Below are positions 23,557-34,681 of a stretch of DNA of 62,000 nt, piece after piece. The translations under genes were made by a program, and so were the position numbers. The notes below the pieces were generated by a model. It saw nothing but the letters and a program-made list of their open reading frames with translations. It ran no database searches and had not been told where the DNA came from. The stretch lies in the NCBI GenBank assembly GCA_012295275.1, contig CM022670.1, positions 3,934,764-3,996,763 on the forward strand. Reading direction: 5' to 3'. Each line of letters begins with the position of its first letter. Position 1 is the stretch's first letter. This stretch comes from Chrysomallon squamiferum (taxonomy: Eukaryota; Mollusca; Gastropoda; Neomphalida; Peltospiridae).

Positions 23557-23775
23557 AAAAAAAAAAAAAAAAAAAAAAAAAACTTATACAGAGAAACAGA
23601 TGCTCATTGTTATTACAATGGTATAATTGTTATAAAACACAGCAAATTCAAAAAAAAAAAAAAAAAAAAAAGAAGAAAGAAAGAAAGATAGATAGATTGA
23701 CGGATAGATAGATGGATAGATATATAGACAGATGGAGAGACAGACAAACTCAATAAGATAGAGAGAGAAAAGAAA
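23557..23775. repeat. Poly-A tracts and GATA/GAAA units
   Basis: A runs at 23557-23581 and 23650-23670, then AAAG and GATA/GATG units to about 23740, and an AGAG-rich tail. Confidence 0.88.
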
Positions 23776-24333
23776 GAAGAAAGAAAATATACATGTATAT
23801 GATAAAAGCACTAATTAATTATGGTTTAGTTATAAATATTACTAAAAGCTGCGACACATTATTATTTTATATATATGCATGTGTGTGTGTGTGTGTGTGT
23901 GTGAATATGTACACGCACACGCAAGAACACACACAAACAAGCACACACATATACAATTATTTCTAATGTGTGTGTGTGTGTGTTATTTCTTTCTTAACAA
24001 ACTTGTTTCAGCTAGAACGTTAAATGATTAAAAAAAAAAATAATAAAAAAAATGTTTAAATATGATGTGGCCAGACAGTTTATAACACCCTTGATCAGAA
24101 AATGATCTCTCTGATTGTTTTTTTTTTCCCTTTCACAGAATTATTTCCTTCATGGCCTCAGACATAAAAGCCACCATGAACACACGAAGACACAAAACCT
24201 TTACAAAGGCATATCGATTACGAAGTATTTTTGTTTTATTAAAATGTTTTCAAAAAAAACCAAATAGATTTTTTCTTTTTCGTACTGCAATCTTTTTCAT
24301 GTCCATTACATATGAAAATATGTATTTTTAAAA
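23776..24333. other. Intergenic; GT/CA short arrays, no gene
   Basis: A GT run at 23878-23903, CA-rich and GT-rich words at 23911-23980, otherwise AT-rich. Confidence 0.5.
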
Positions 24334-24468
24334 TATTATTATTATTATTATTACTACTACTAGTAGTAGTAGTAGTAATAGTAGTAGTAGAAGTAGTAGT
24401 AGCAGTAGTAGCAGTAGTAGTTGTAGTAGTAGTAGTTGTAGTAGTAGTAGTTGTACTAGTAGTAGTAA

Positions 24469-24553
<85 letters not shown>

Positions 24554-24568
24554 TGTAGTAGTAGTAAT
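24334..24568. repeat. (ATT)n-(ACT)n-(AGT)n array, mostly (TAG)n
   Basis: ATT units, three ACT units, then a TAG array interrupted by AAT, AAG and TTG units to 24568, with an uninterrupted block of about 80 bases. It opens a poly-Val frame of 97 codons that is not a gene. Confidence 0.97.
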
Positions 24569-24904
24569 CTATCGTCTTGAGCTGCTTTTGTTTAGCTTAG
24601 TATGATGAAAGGTCAGTATTAAAAAATCCTTTAACAATTTCAAATATTGCAGATTTCCCCACTTGAACCAGTTCGCTGATTTTGAATTTATACGAGGTGA
24701 GTAGATCAGTGGGGAAAACCTTTTGTGGCAAAAACTGACATAAAGTCAATGGCCAAGCATTTAAAAATTTTCCTTTTATATTCAGTTCTTGTAATTTATT
24801 AATTATTTATGCAGCTCTAGGAGCACAGGCTTTCTTGTTCTTTTCACTGTAGATTTCAAAGCAGTAATTTCCTTTTTTTAACAAAAAAGAGATTAAATAA
24901 AAAG
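24569..24904. other. Intergenic, no gene seen
   Basis: Unremarkable AT-rich DNA of moderate complexity. Confidence 0.5.
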
Positions 24905-24959
<55 letters not shown>

Positions 24960-25022
24960 AAAAATGAAAACAAAGAACTTCTGCTTTCTTCAAGAACATT
25001 GTTCATTTGAGGGGAGAGAATA

Positions 25023-25064
<42 letters not shown>

Positions 25065-25072
25065 TAATAAAG
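24905..25072. repeat. 50-base poly-A; (AAAT)n-(AAT)n
   Basis: An A homopolymer of about 50 at 24905-24954, then AAAT and AAT units at about 25022-25071. The length of the A run could mark the 3' end of a retroposed copy, but the sequence upstream is not recognisable. Confidence 0.9.
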
Positions 25073-25457
25073 AACAAAACTACAGACTTCGTATGATAAT
25101 GTATTTCATTTGATTTAAATCCAGCAACAGCTGGTAAAAGAAGTTATTCCAGTTTTAATGAAATGCGATGTCGTGACAGTCAGATTCGTCACAGCAGACG
25201 TGGACGGTGTGATGATGGCCAGTTATTCACGTCAGCACAAAAGTATCATTTTATTAATGTTCCGTGTTTTTGTTTGTTTTGTTAATCGACAGTTAATCCG
25301 ATTCCCTCTTTCTCTGCTGTTCATTCACTCTTTTTCTCTCTCTGTTTCGCTGTCTCACTCTCGTTTTTCGGTTTAAAAACCGGCTAACTTCATTCCTACA
25401 AATATAATCACCTTTCTTTGTTTTTTCATACACCTTTCCTTTCATTCTTTCTCTACC

Positions 25458-25946
25458 TCTACTACTACCACAAACACTATATCTACTATCACAAATACTA
25501 CAGCTGCTACTATCACAAATACTATATCTACTACTATCACAAACACTACCTCTACTATCACAAATACTATATCTACTACAATCACAAATACTATATCCAC
25601 TACTATCACAAACACTAGCTTTACTACTATCTCAAATACTATATCTACTATTATCAGAAACACTATATCCACTATTATCACAAACACTATCTCTACTAGT
25701 ATCAGAAATACTATATCTACTGCTATCACAAACACTACCTCTACTACTATCACAAATACTGTCTCTACTACTATCACAAACACTACCTCTATTACTGTCA
25801 CAAATACTGTCTCTACTACTATCACAAACACTACCTCTACTACTATCACAAATACTATATCTACTACTATCTACAAATACTGTCTCTACTACTATCACAA
25901 ATACTACCTCTACTACTATCACAAATACTGTCTTTACTATTATCGG
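25458..25946. repeat. 24-bp minisatellite with 48-bp higher-order alternation
   Basis: About 20 copies of a 24-base unit with core CTACTACTATCACAAA followed by either CACTAC or TACTGT/TACTAT. In the right half (about 25730-25900) the two endings alternate regularly, giving a 48-base higher-order period. The minus strand reads as an eight-residue repeat around CDSSR, up to 110-135 codons. The open frames follow from a unit length divisible by 3 and lack any flanking gene structure. Confidence 0.92.
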
Positions 25947-26008
25947 ACATTCTGTTAATGCCAATAAAGATGATAATGATTCAGACTGCTGTCATTACTG
26001 CTGTTACT

Positions 26009-26013
26009 ACTAT

Positions 26014-26108
<95 letters not shown>

Positions 26109-26190
26109 AGATAGAAACAAATTTTTCATGTAAAATTAATACTACTACTACTACTCCTAGTAGTAGTAGTACTAGTAGTAGTAGTAGTAA
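26009..26190. repeat. (ACT)n-(AGT)n perfect palindromic microsatellite
   Basis: A pure ACT array (26018-26065) switches at a central ACTAGT into a pure AGT array (26066 to about 26108), giving a palindrome of about 86 bases. A second, shorter copy of the same ACT-to-AGT inversion occurs at about 26138-26190, so the pair may be a local duplication. Confidence 0.95.
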
Positions 26191-26257
26191 GATAAAAAAA
26201 TAAAAAATTAATTTAATTAAAACAAAAAAAAAGACAGAGAGCGAAAGAAAAAGACAT

Positions 26258-26790
26258 TAGCGCTGTTCGCGTTCTTCTCGACTTCAACAGACAAATTTTC
26301 GGAGGTTTACGGTGTTCTCCTGTTGCAGTGTCTGCCGAGCTATTCATCTGACGCTCCGCAGACTTTCAGCATTATCGATTCACTGCCATATGGCACTCCG
26401 GTGCACTACGCCCGCCACAACAATCATTAGTTATGTGCGCATGCCCGACGTATTCCTCCGCGGTGGCGGGAGTGAAGTGGTCACGTGCTGCTGGCAGAGA
26501 CGCGTGGGAGTTTTGCTGAAAGCCATCGATCGAAATGGAAAGGCTGGCTGCGTCCACGGCGCGTACAAACGACGACGACGACGTTGGCGAGTTTCTCGAG
26601 ATCGAGGCGGGCGGGACTGGTTCCGACCGCTCAATTGATTGGTTACGTAACACCGCGCGTTATCTGTCCGTTATGCCTGCATTCGGAAACGCTCGTCGGT
26701 TCAAGTTTAAGAATTATGTACGTTAAATTAAGCATGCCATGTCTTTCAGTGCGCGCTGCATCGTCATAGAAACCTCTAACCTGTTCCTAC
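26258..26790. promoter_or_regulatory. CpG-rich promoter-like island
   Basis: The most CpG-dense stretch in the left half. Seen: an NRF1-like TGCGCATGCCC (26436-26446), an E box CACGTG (26482-26487), an inverted CCAAT box GATTGG (26637-26642) directly abutting a palindromic bZIP site TTACGTAA (26643-26650), and CGACGACGACGACG (near 26570). An ATG at 26535 in good context (GAAATGG) opens 63 codons beginning MERLAASTART and containing a DDDD run, which could be a first coding exon of an unrecognised plus-strand gene, but no convincing donor or second exon follows. Open frames on the other strand come from the same composition. Promoter activity is inferred. Confidence 0.4.
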
Positions 26791-27360
26791 AACTGCAGAA
26801 TCAGGAGAAAAAAAGAAAAAAAGAAAGAAAAATTTAAAAAAAAGAAAAAGAAAGATAGGCTGAAAAAAAAGAAAGATTGCGTAATATGACAGACTGGAAT
26901 CCTGCATGTTAAGTTGGTTTCGGATCAGCATGCTTAGGCAGTTGTAGATAATATTTTGAAGAATTTACATAAATTTGATTATAAATGTCTTCTACTGGAA
27001 GGAATCAGGTTCTTTTATTCAGACATGGCGTAAATTCTTTTTATTTTTAAATTCAGCTAAATTTTTTTTTTTTTTTTTTTTTTGCCTTTCAGAAAATATA
27101 TCCAAAAATTCAAGTTCCGTACAGTTTATCGGATTAAACTTATTTAAAATAAAATAGTTCGATGGGATTTTATTTATTCATTTATTTATTATTATTATTA
27201 TTATTATAGGAAATTACTTATCAGATGGTAAAACTAGTTTCAGTTAAGTTTCTAAATGTTAGCGCAGAGTACAAAACGAACTGTAATAATTACTGATTAT
27301 TATTAATATTCACTAATGTTGTTATTCTGGAATAGCTAGTATCAAGACAGGTTGCTGTTA
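26791..27360. other. Intergenic, no gene seen
   Basis: A/G-rich tract 26803-26870, T run 27062-27083, ATT run 27187-27207; otherwise AT-rich DNA. Confidence 0.5.
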
Positions 27361-27700
27361 CTGCTACTACTATTAGTTATAACAGTGTTACATACTATAA
27401 CTTATTATTCCTGCTACTGTTACTACTATTACTATTTCCACTAGTACTACTACAACTGCTGGTGGTACTGCTGTTACTATTACTACAGCTACTGCTACTA
27501 CTTGTACAATTACTGCAAATACCACTATCACCACCACAACCATCTCTACAAGCACCATCACTGCTATCACCTCAACAACCACGACCACTTCCAATACCAC
27601 TATCATCGCTTCTTCTGTTATTATTATTACCGCTATTGCTTCTGTTTCTTCTATTATTGCTTCTATAAGTTCTAGCAACAACATATAACCGCTGTGACTG
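27361..27700. repeat. Degenerate ACT/ATT/CCA trinucleotide region
   Basis: Imperfect ACT, TAC, ACC and ATT triplets with many substitutions, an older relative of the pure ACT arrays elsewhere in the window. Confidence 0.75.
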
Positions 27701-28604
27701 CTATTGCTGTTACAAAAGACAATTGCTGATGAAGCATAAATTCAAATGGGATTTGTAATTTCTGTAGCCTGTTCGGTTTTAATCACACGTGTTGTTGTCT
27801 TTGGGCTGAACGGCATGTCTTTATAGTTACGATGCTTCTCTATACCTCGACTGAATAAATTACGACGCTAAAAATAATCTAGAAGATTTAGATCCAAGCA
27901 AAACTTGTGGCTGTTTGATTTAAATTTATTTATTATCGTCTGTTGCTTGGACTATTTTAGCTTTCAAGCCTGTTTGTCATCTCGTGATTCTTTCTATCAA
28001 AGAGTGTTACGTGTACGCTGGTGTCTTTGCTGGAGATAAATAAAACAAAAACCAGTAATTTCTGAAGTGGTTTTTTTTCTCTTTGTTTTCGGTTTTTTAG
28101 CTTTTTTTTTTTTTTTTTTTTTGTTCTGATCACAACAGAATCCTTGCTGAAAAGAATGTTCCATAAGAGAACGTTAAGTACAAATAAATTAAATTTCTAA
28201 ATTAAAAAACACAAGTCAGCAGATCAGAATGGCTCAATGCAAACACAACAGTCCCCCAAAAACCCGAAATAGCCGGACATCGTAACCATGCTGTTCTTAA
28301 ACCTTTTCATTCTTTGTTTTTAGCTGTTATCGTTCATTCATTGCGCATTATTATATTATCGATGCATTCGTTTGTTATCGTTCATTCATTTTGCATGCAT
28401 TATTCATGCGTTCTTTCATTCGTTCCGACTTCACAAGTTGCAGTACAAACATCAGTCCATTAGGAATGTCGTGTCCATGTTTCCCTCGTGAATTGCCTGG
28501 GTTTCTGAATAACAACAGCGTTTAGTAATTGACACGACTAAAAATGGTTGTCTAAATAGTGTTAACACTATTTCTAAACATACCACAAGAAAGGACACAC
28601 ACGT

Positions 28605-28608
<4 letters not shown>
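27701..28608. other. Intergenic, no gene seen
   Basis: Ordinary AT-rich DNA with T runs near 28071 and 28105-28122, and CATTCATT-type words at 28330-28425. Confidence 0.5.

Positions 28609-28662
<54 letters not shown>
28609..28662. repeat. (CA)27 microsatellite
   Basis: A pure AC/CA run followed by ATATAT. Confidence 0.97.
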
Positions 28663-28670
<8 letters not shown>

Positions 28671-28871
28671 GACTTTCACAAACAAACATGAAACAAAACA
28701 CACAGGTACATGTATTTACATATAAATGCTGTGTCTATCATCATCTGTATCATTTTTATTACACTATCTTTTTTTTTCTTTCATTTTTATCTTTTTATCC
28801 CCAAATTTTACCTAACGTATAGCCTTAGCCACTTAACCACCGTTTTTATTTGTTAACTAACAATAATTGTG

Positions 28872-28874
<3 letters not shown>

Positions 28875-28947
<73 letters not shown>
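28875..28947. repeat. (GA)36 microsatellite
   Basis: A pure GA run of about 73 bases. Confidence 0.98.
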
Positions 28948-28950
<3 letters not shown>

Positions 28951-29039
28951 ATTTTAGAACTCAAGTTTAGATTACTACGCTTACTAACTCGATCGATCAT
29001 AAATTTCAATATTTTGTGTACAATTATGCAGACTGTAAT

Positions 29040-29160
29040 AACGGCGTTGTTTCGTGACATCGTCAGCTGACCACGTATCGATCGCATCGTACGAGCTGGT
29101 GTTACGAAGATCTTAAAGGTCAAGGGTCATTAACCTCACGATATTCACCAGACGATAAGC
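29040..29160. promoter_or_regulatory. Candidate regulatory patch with DR1 site
   Basis: Repeat-free patch with CpG words. At 29117-29129 the half-sites AGGTCA and GGGTCA are separated by a single A: a DR1 nuclear-receptor element, the second in the window. A CAGCTGACC word precedes it (29065-29073). Function is inferred from the motif only. Confidence 0.3.
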
Positions 29161-29754
29161 AGGAGACGCCAAATTGCTGAAATTGTATTGGTTGCTGTTA
29201 TTATTATTATTTTTATTTTTATTATTATTATGTTTTTCTTCTTCTTCTTCTTTATTCGTATTATTTTTTAATATATTTTTTTTATTCTTTTATTATATTT
29301 TGAACTTATTTATTGTTTTATTTATTTATTTATTCTTTAATTTTACTTCTTATTTTCTTGAGTTTGAACGGAAAATAGATATGGTGGTTATCTTCGGTTG
29401 CTTGAATAACAATAAAGGTAAAGAATATGGATATACATTATCGTGAAATGATAAGCATATGATATTGATATAATCTCTTTTCTTTTTTTCACACATAATA
29501 CAGAAAATACCATTTACCTTTATTGTGATTTAAGTAGTCCGACGTTATCTGATTACTATTTAAACCAAACACACACTCACACATACATTAAGTATATCCA
29601 TCAGCAATAGCAATGGCAACAGTAGCAGTACCAGTGTAGGCTGTAGTAATAGTAGTAGTGGCATTAGTAGCAGTCGTAGTAATAGATTATACCACTGCAA
29701 AACTGATCTGCCTAGTTTATCACAGATTGTTTTTTTACACTGGAATGTACGAAA
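29161..29754. other. Intergenic, no gene seen
   Basis: ATT and TTC low-complexity DNA at 29190-29345, then AT-rich DNA with an AGTAG/GCAGT patch at 29610-29690. Confidence 0.5.
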
Positions 29755-29949
29755 TGACGTCACGATATAATGGAAAATGTCATCTTTCATATATTGCTGT
29801 GTCATTTTACAGATGTAGTAATCTAATTAAATGACGTAGACAGACAAAATGTATTTTTAATATATACTCATGTTTCACCCTTTAAACTGTGGTTTCGTTG
29901 GAAATACATCATAATTGTGAATTCTGACACTTAATCTTCTATGACGTCA
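29755..29949. promoter_or_regulatory. Pair of full CRE palindromes
   Basis: TGACGTCA occurs at 29755-29762 and again at 29942-29949, where it is extended to ATGACGTCAT. A related AATGACGTAG lies between them near 29830. Full CRE palindromes are the consensus for CREB/ATF. Whether they are bound is unknown. Confidence 0.3.
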
Positions 29950-30006
29950 TTCTGATGAAGCACCGAGGACATCATTTCTCTTCATCACGATTTCATGTGT
30001 GTGTTG

Positions 30007-30023
30007 TGTGTATGCATGCATGC

Positions 30024-30056
<33 letters not shown>

Positions 30057-30182
30057 TGTATGTATGTATATGTATGTATGTATGCATGTGTGTGTATATA
30101 TATATATATATATAGATAGATATATAGATATATATCGATACATACATAGATACATACATAGATATACTAACATACATACACA
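30007..30182. repeat. (GTAT)n-(TA)n-(GATA)n-(CATA)n compound array
   Basis: TATG/GCAT units to about 30095, TA to 30113, GATA/TATA to 30138, then TACA units to about 30190. The arrangement is partly self-complementary. Confidence 0.93.
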
Positions 30183-30222
30183 CATACATATATAAAATGA
30201 AACGAATAGTTTACGAGGAATA

Positions 30223-30567
30223 ATGAACACTGTTTCAAAGTGCAGACGAGGTCGAATCGTGTTCACATTGTGCAGACGTCAATCACACGGTTCGCGCCAC
30301 TGCACCGCCCGCTGTGTCTGCGATGTCTGTGTTGTAGACCGCTACTTATTTTCGTGTAGGTTCGACCCCGGACTCCGTCTTAATGACCATGCATCTGACA
30401 GACGTATTAGCACGTCTAGACGCGTGAATGGCCAGAGCTGGCCGCACAGACCACTGGACGTGGACACGTGGCAGCGCACGCCGAGACTGAGTGACAGGGT
30501 TTTAATAAAGCAGTGTGATGTGGCACTTTCTTGTAATCGTTATTATTTGATGAGTTCTTTTCACTGA
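30223..30567 (+). other. GC-richer open frame with a tRNA B-box-like word, unassigned
   Basis: A stretch of raised GC and CpG that stays open for 114 codons on the plus strand. The protein is Arg/Cys-rich, has no domain I recognise and no clear donor site. At 30359-30369 the word GGTTCGACCCC matches a B box, but no A box sits at tRNA distance. It could be a fragment of a mobile element, a regulatory island or an exon; I cannot choose between them. Confidence 0.25.
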
Positions 30568-30766
30568 GATGAGTTCTTTTCACTGAGAGATGAGTTGATG
30601 GTAGAGTGTCTGCGATGGCTTGCGTAGAGAGATGAGATGAGATGGTGGACGTGGCGGGTACCGGTCAGAAGTACTTCGGGACTGTTTCTTCTCTTTCACT
30701 GGTTTTTTTTTTTTTTCTTTTAAAGATATCATATCATAACATTATTGAATATATTCAAATTGCAAA
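30568..30766. other. Intergenic, GATGAG-rich short duplications
   Basis: The words GATGAGTTCTTTTCACTGA occur twice in a row near 30549-30587, followed by more GATGAGATGAGATGG-like sequence. A small recent duplication; no gene. Confidence 0.6.
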
Positions 30767-30789
30767 TACATAATAATAATAATAATAAT

Positions 30790-30834
<45 letters not shown>

Positions 30835-31115
30835 AATAATAATAATAATAAATGAATAAATAATATATCAGATATCATAAAAACAATCAACTGCAGCAAC
30901 AGCTGCACCAGCAGTAGTAGTAGAGATAGTAATAGTAGTAATGGTCGTAGTAGGCGTAGTAACAGTAGTAGGGCTGGTAATTGTAACCGTAATACAAGCA
31001 GTGATACTTGTATTAGTAGTACCAGCATAGCAATAGTAGTAGTAGTAATAGTAGTAACAGTAGTAGTAGTAGTAGTAGTAGTTGTAGTAGTAGTAGTAGA
31101 AGTAGTAGTAGTTTA
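30767..31115. repeat. (AAT)-(AAC)-(AAT) and TAG-type arrays
   Basis: AAT, a pure AAC block at about 30790-30831, AAT again, then imperfect TAG/AGT triplets from 30915 to about 31112. Confidence 0.93.
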
Positions 31116-31739
31116 GCAGTAGGAGAATAATTTAAAACAATTGTGGTTTGTGCTCTCTGTTTTAATGAGGATTTCTTGTTGCTAATATAAAAATGCTGCA
31201 GATTTATTTCGACTTCATATTAGTAAATATTATGAATATCAAATAACGCAGAATTTTATATAATAACAGCAGTAGTAACAACAGCAGTAACAGTAGCTGT
31301 AACAGTAATATATATCTACCTCTCTCTTTCTCGCCACAATTATTTATTTTTAAAATATATCTTTTTTAAAATCTCTCTTGTTGTTGACGTCTATTTCGTC
31401 CATGAAAGAGTGACAGAAGTAAAGGTTATGGTTATCACAATGTTGTTGTCGACATTGTTATCTGTTTTTTGTTATCATTTACGAAACCACCCATCACAAT
31501 GTTACACGTTATATATCTCACAGTAAAACGCCTCGTAGTAAATTACTGTTTCTAGAAAACACCAAACGTTACATTTATCACCCATTCATCAAATATGTTG
31601 ACCATTAATAATTTTTTATTATTATTTTATTTTATTATTATTATTATTATTTATTATTTTTATTTTTTTGACTTTTTTATTTATGAATTATTTTACCAAT
31701 CTGATCGTTATTTCTCCTTGACTATACTTTGATAGGAAC
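31116..31739. other. Intergenic, no gene seen
   Basis: AT-rich DNA with an AGCAGT patch (31267-31305) and ATT/T-rich sequence (31610-31680). Confidence 0.5.
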
Positions 31740-32140
31740 ACAATCGTATTACAACATGCTGGAACATGCAAGCATTATTTATTTATCGGATATGCAAAGG
31801 TTAAGCGTTCTTAATGTTAAAGAAAAATGTCTCTCGACATTTATTACGTACAGGGGTGAGATATACATATTAACGCTGTCATGTGATTTGGTCACGGTAA
31901 CCAGCTGACGTGTCAGTGTATTCCTCCGCCACAAGGCTCGTGCTGGTGGTTCCCCATTGGCTGCTTTTACACATATCCTGCAGGTTACCACGGTCGCGCA
32001 GGTACGCTATTGATTGATCAGGATTTTTGTGTTGTTGTTGTTGTGAGTGCTGAATTAATGGCTAATCTTGTGCAAGGTTATTTCCTTAGGCAGAGCGAAT
32101 CATGTGAACGCAACAGTCGCATGCACATTAACAATGACAC
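31740..32140. promoter_or_regulatory. Repeat-free island, possible regulatory element
   Basis: Mixed-complexity DNA with GGTCACGGTAACC (imperfect palindrome, near 31891), AGCTGACGTGTCAG, and CCCATTGGCTG (CCAAT-type word, near 31953). Frames on both strands are 60-90 codons at best and not recognisable. Confidence 0.25.
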
Positions 32141-32224
32141 AACGATTTTCGATTTCCCTGAATTAACGGGGTTTTCTTTTTCTTTTTTTTTCTTTCCTTT
32201 TTTCTATCATTTATTATTGATGTT

Positions 32225-32242
32225 TTTTATTATTATTATTAT

Positions 32243-32289
<47 letters not shown>

Positions 32290-32338
32290 AATTAATTTAA
32301 TTTATTGTATATTTATCAATTTTTTTTTTTTTTTTTTC
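32225..32338. repeat. (ATT)n and poly-T tracts
   Basis: ATT units, then a T homopolymer of about 39 (32245-32283) and a second T run at 32321-32337. Confidence 0.95.
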
Positions 32339-32435
32339 CTGATAATCATTGAGTCAGATATTTACATCTGTTACGGGTAATAATGTCTGCCATTTTATTT
32401 TTGGGAAATGTGCTGTTACTGAACATACTGCTACC

Positions 32436-32687
32436 GCTCTACTACTACTACTACTACTACTACTGCTGCTACTACTACTACTGCTACTGCTACTCCAACT
32501 ATAAGAACTAATAATGATAACAATAATAATAAAAAGAAGATAAAGATGATGATGATGAATTATTCCTCTTGAAGTTCATTGTAGTCTACAAAATATACTG
32601 ATTTACCCCAAACACACACACAAAAGAAAAAAGAAAACACATACAAACATTTTACGACTACTACTACTATTAACTCTACTACACCTT

Positions 32688-32722
<35 letters not shown>

Positions 32723-32941
32723 TTAACTCTACTACACCTTCACTACTACTACTACTACTACTACTATTACTATTAACTCTACTACACCTTCACTACTACT
32801 ACTACTACTACTACTGCTACTACTACTATTAACTCTACTACACCTACTACTACTACTACTATTACTATTAACTCTACTACACCTTCACTACTACTACTAC
32901 TACTACTACTGCTACTACTACTATTAACTCTACTACACCTT

Positions 32942-32973
<32 letters not shown>

Positions 32974-32991
32974 TTACTATTAACTCTACTA

Positions 32992-33023
<32 letters not shown>

Positions 33024-33195
33024 TGCTACTTCACTACTACTACTACTATTAACTCTACTACACCTTCACTACTACTACTACTACTGCTACTACTACTACT
33101 ATTAACTCTACTACACCTTCACTACTACTACTACTACTGCTACTACTACTACTACTGCTACTACTACTACTATTAACTCTACTACACCTTCACTA
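32436..33195. repeat. (ACT)n array with higher-order unit
   Basis: ACT/TAC triplets punctuated ten times by the block TATTAACTCTACTACAC, usually followed by CTTCACT. The distance between blocks varies by whole triplets (roughly 45-75 bases). The composite is therefore a minisatellite built on a microsatellite, with block position 1 near 32669 and the last near 33172. Confidence 0.93.
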
Positions 33196-34377
33196 TCCCA
33201 CAACTAATACTTTTATTATCACTACTGATACTAAAACTACTAATGCGATCACTATCACCGTCCCACAACTACTCCTACTACAACCACTTTTGCTGTTCCT
33301 ACACCCACTATTATAACACCAACTACAACTACTACAACGGATATATCAGTTGTAACTGTCAGCACTTATAACAAGCACTGTCGGCTCTTCATCTAACGAT
33401 GCTGTTGACTGTAATTAAAATGGTATTACTGTAAATAAAGATAACGATTTACAGGAATCAATAAACTATTCTATAAATCTTCTTAGAGATGTACTGCTGT
33501 GATTCATTTTCAGCGTGAATTTAGTAACAACCATAGCAACAGACAACAGCAGTAACAATAATATATATATGTGTGTGTGTGTGTATATATATATATAAAA
33601 TTATTATTACAGTTACTATATTTCAACGTTTCTGTACTACTGATGCTGCTGCTAGTACTACTACTACAGTAATAACAAAAACAACAACAACAACAAATGA
33701 ATAAATAAATGTTAAGAAAATTAAACTGGTATAATACTTTTTTTTAGCTTTCTAATGTTCACATTAATCATTCTGTTTTCACATAATGTTTTTATATAAT
33801 AGCAATAAAACAACAACAACAATAAAGAAACGATGATAACGGACACTAATTCCATTGTCAAAGATTCAAATACGTTTTTATAAGGAAATTTAAATCAGAA
33901 AGACAAGAAACCTATGCATTTTCCTATAATATTATAGTAGTAGTAGTAGTAGTAGAAAATAAATAAATAAATAAATAAATAAATAAATGTCACACTAAAT
34001 ATTGTTTCCACTAAAAAACCCTATAAAATAGTAATATTCCAGCTCAGATAATACAGATAAATGAGAGTTGCTCCCCTTCAACTGTACATAAATCTAAATA
34101 TTTGTTAACTGTGAATATAAAATTAATGGAAAGTAACCTAAACTGTATACTACTAAATTGTTACCGTTTTAGCTAAACACAGTTTATCATAAATCGTAAA
34201 GTGGTAATAAAGCCATAAATAAATAGATAAAAGATCCTCATTTTTGCAACCCTTTGCTTTTGCAGACCGTTGAAGCACAAGGATTAAACATTACAAGCGA
34301 AAGCGTATTACATATATATTACTGAAATACTTTAAAAAAATCTACCAGAAATTTAATCGCTATTTTACTTTTTTAAT

Positions 34378-34436
<59 letters not shown>

Positions 34437-34681
34437 TCATCAAGTCTGAAATTTAAAAATAAATTAAATCAAATTATCCTAAGAATGAGGCTGCCAGTAT
34501 TTAATCTTCTGTATCGGCGCTTAACTCTTTTAGTCTTAGCTGAGTACAGAGTTGTTTCCCTTGAACCATCTACCATAAAATGAAATGTGATAAATGCTAT
34601 TAGTTATAAACGTTATTGCATCAGAAAAATACTCGGTCAATTAATAATATATATTTGAAGGTATGATATAATATGTATGCA
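33196..34681. other. Intergenic, AT-rich with short arrays
   Basis: ACT/CAACT triplets decay to about 33380. TG/TA arrays at 33560-33598, TAG at 33936-33954, AAAT at 33957-33988, and a pure ATT array at 34380-34437. No exon-like sequence; the last 240 bases before the tRNA are ordinary. Confidence 0.6.

Noticed and set aside
23584-23811. Membrane-protein-like Tyr/Ile/Leu-rich frames in GATA or TA tracts (also 2680-2986, 22411-22626, 29947-30266)
   Set aside because: All are translations of tetranucleotide or TA arrays.
24312-24605. Poly-Val open frame
   Set aside because: Pure translation of the TAG array; the same applies to Leu-, Ser- and Thr-rich frames at 15321-15750, 16183-16628 and 19818-20199.
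25442-25964. Frames of 110-135 codons repeating CDSSR or VFVIVVEVV
   Set aside because: They follow from a 24-base unit divisible by 3; two frames are open at once and there is no gene context.
26535-26726. First coding exon beginning MERLAASTART
   Set aside because: Good start context in a promoter-like island, but no convincing donor, no downstream exon and no similarity; kept only as a possibility inside the regulatory entry.
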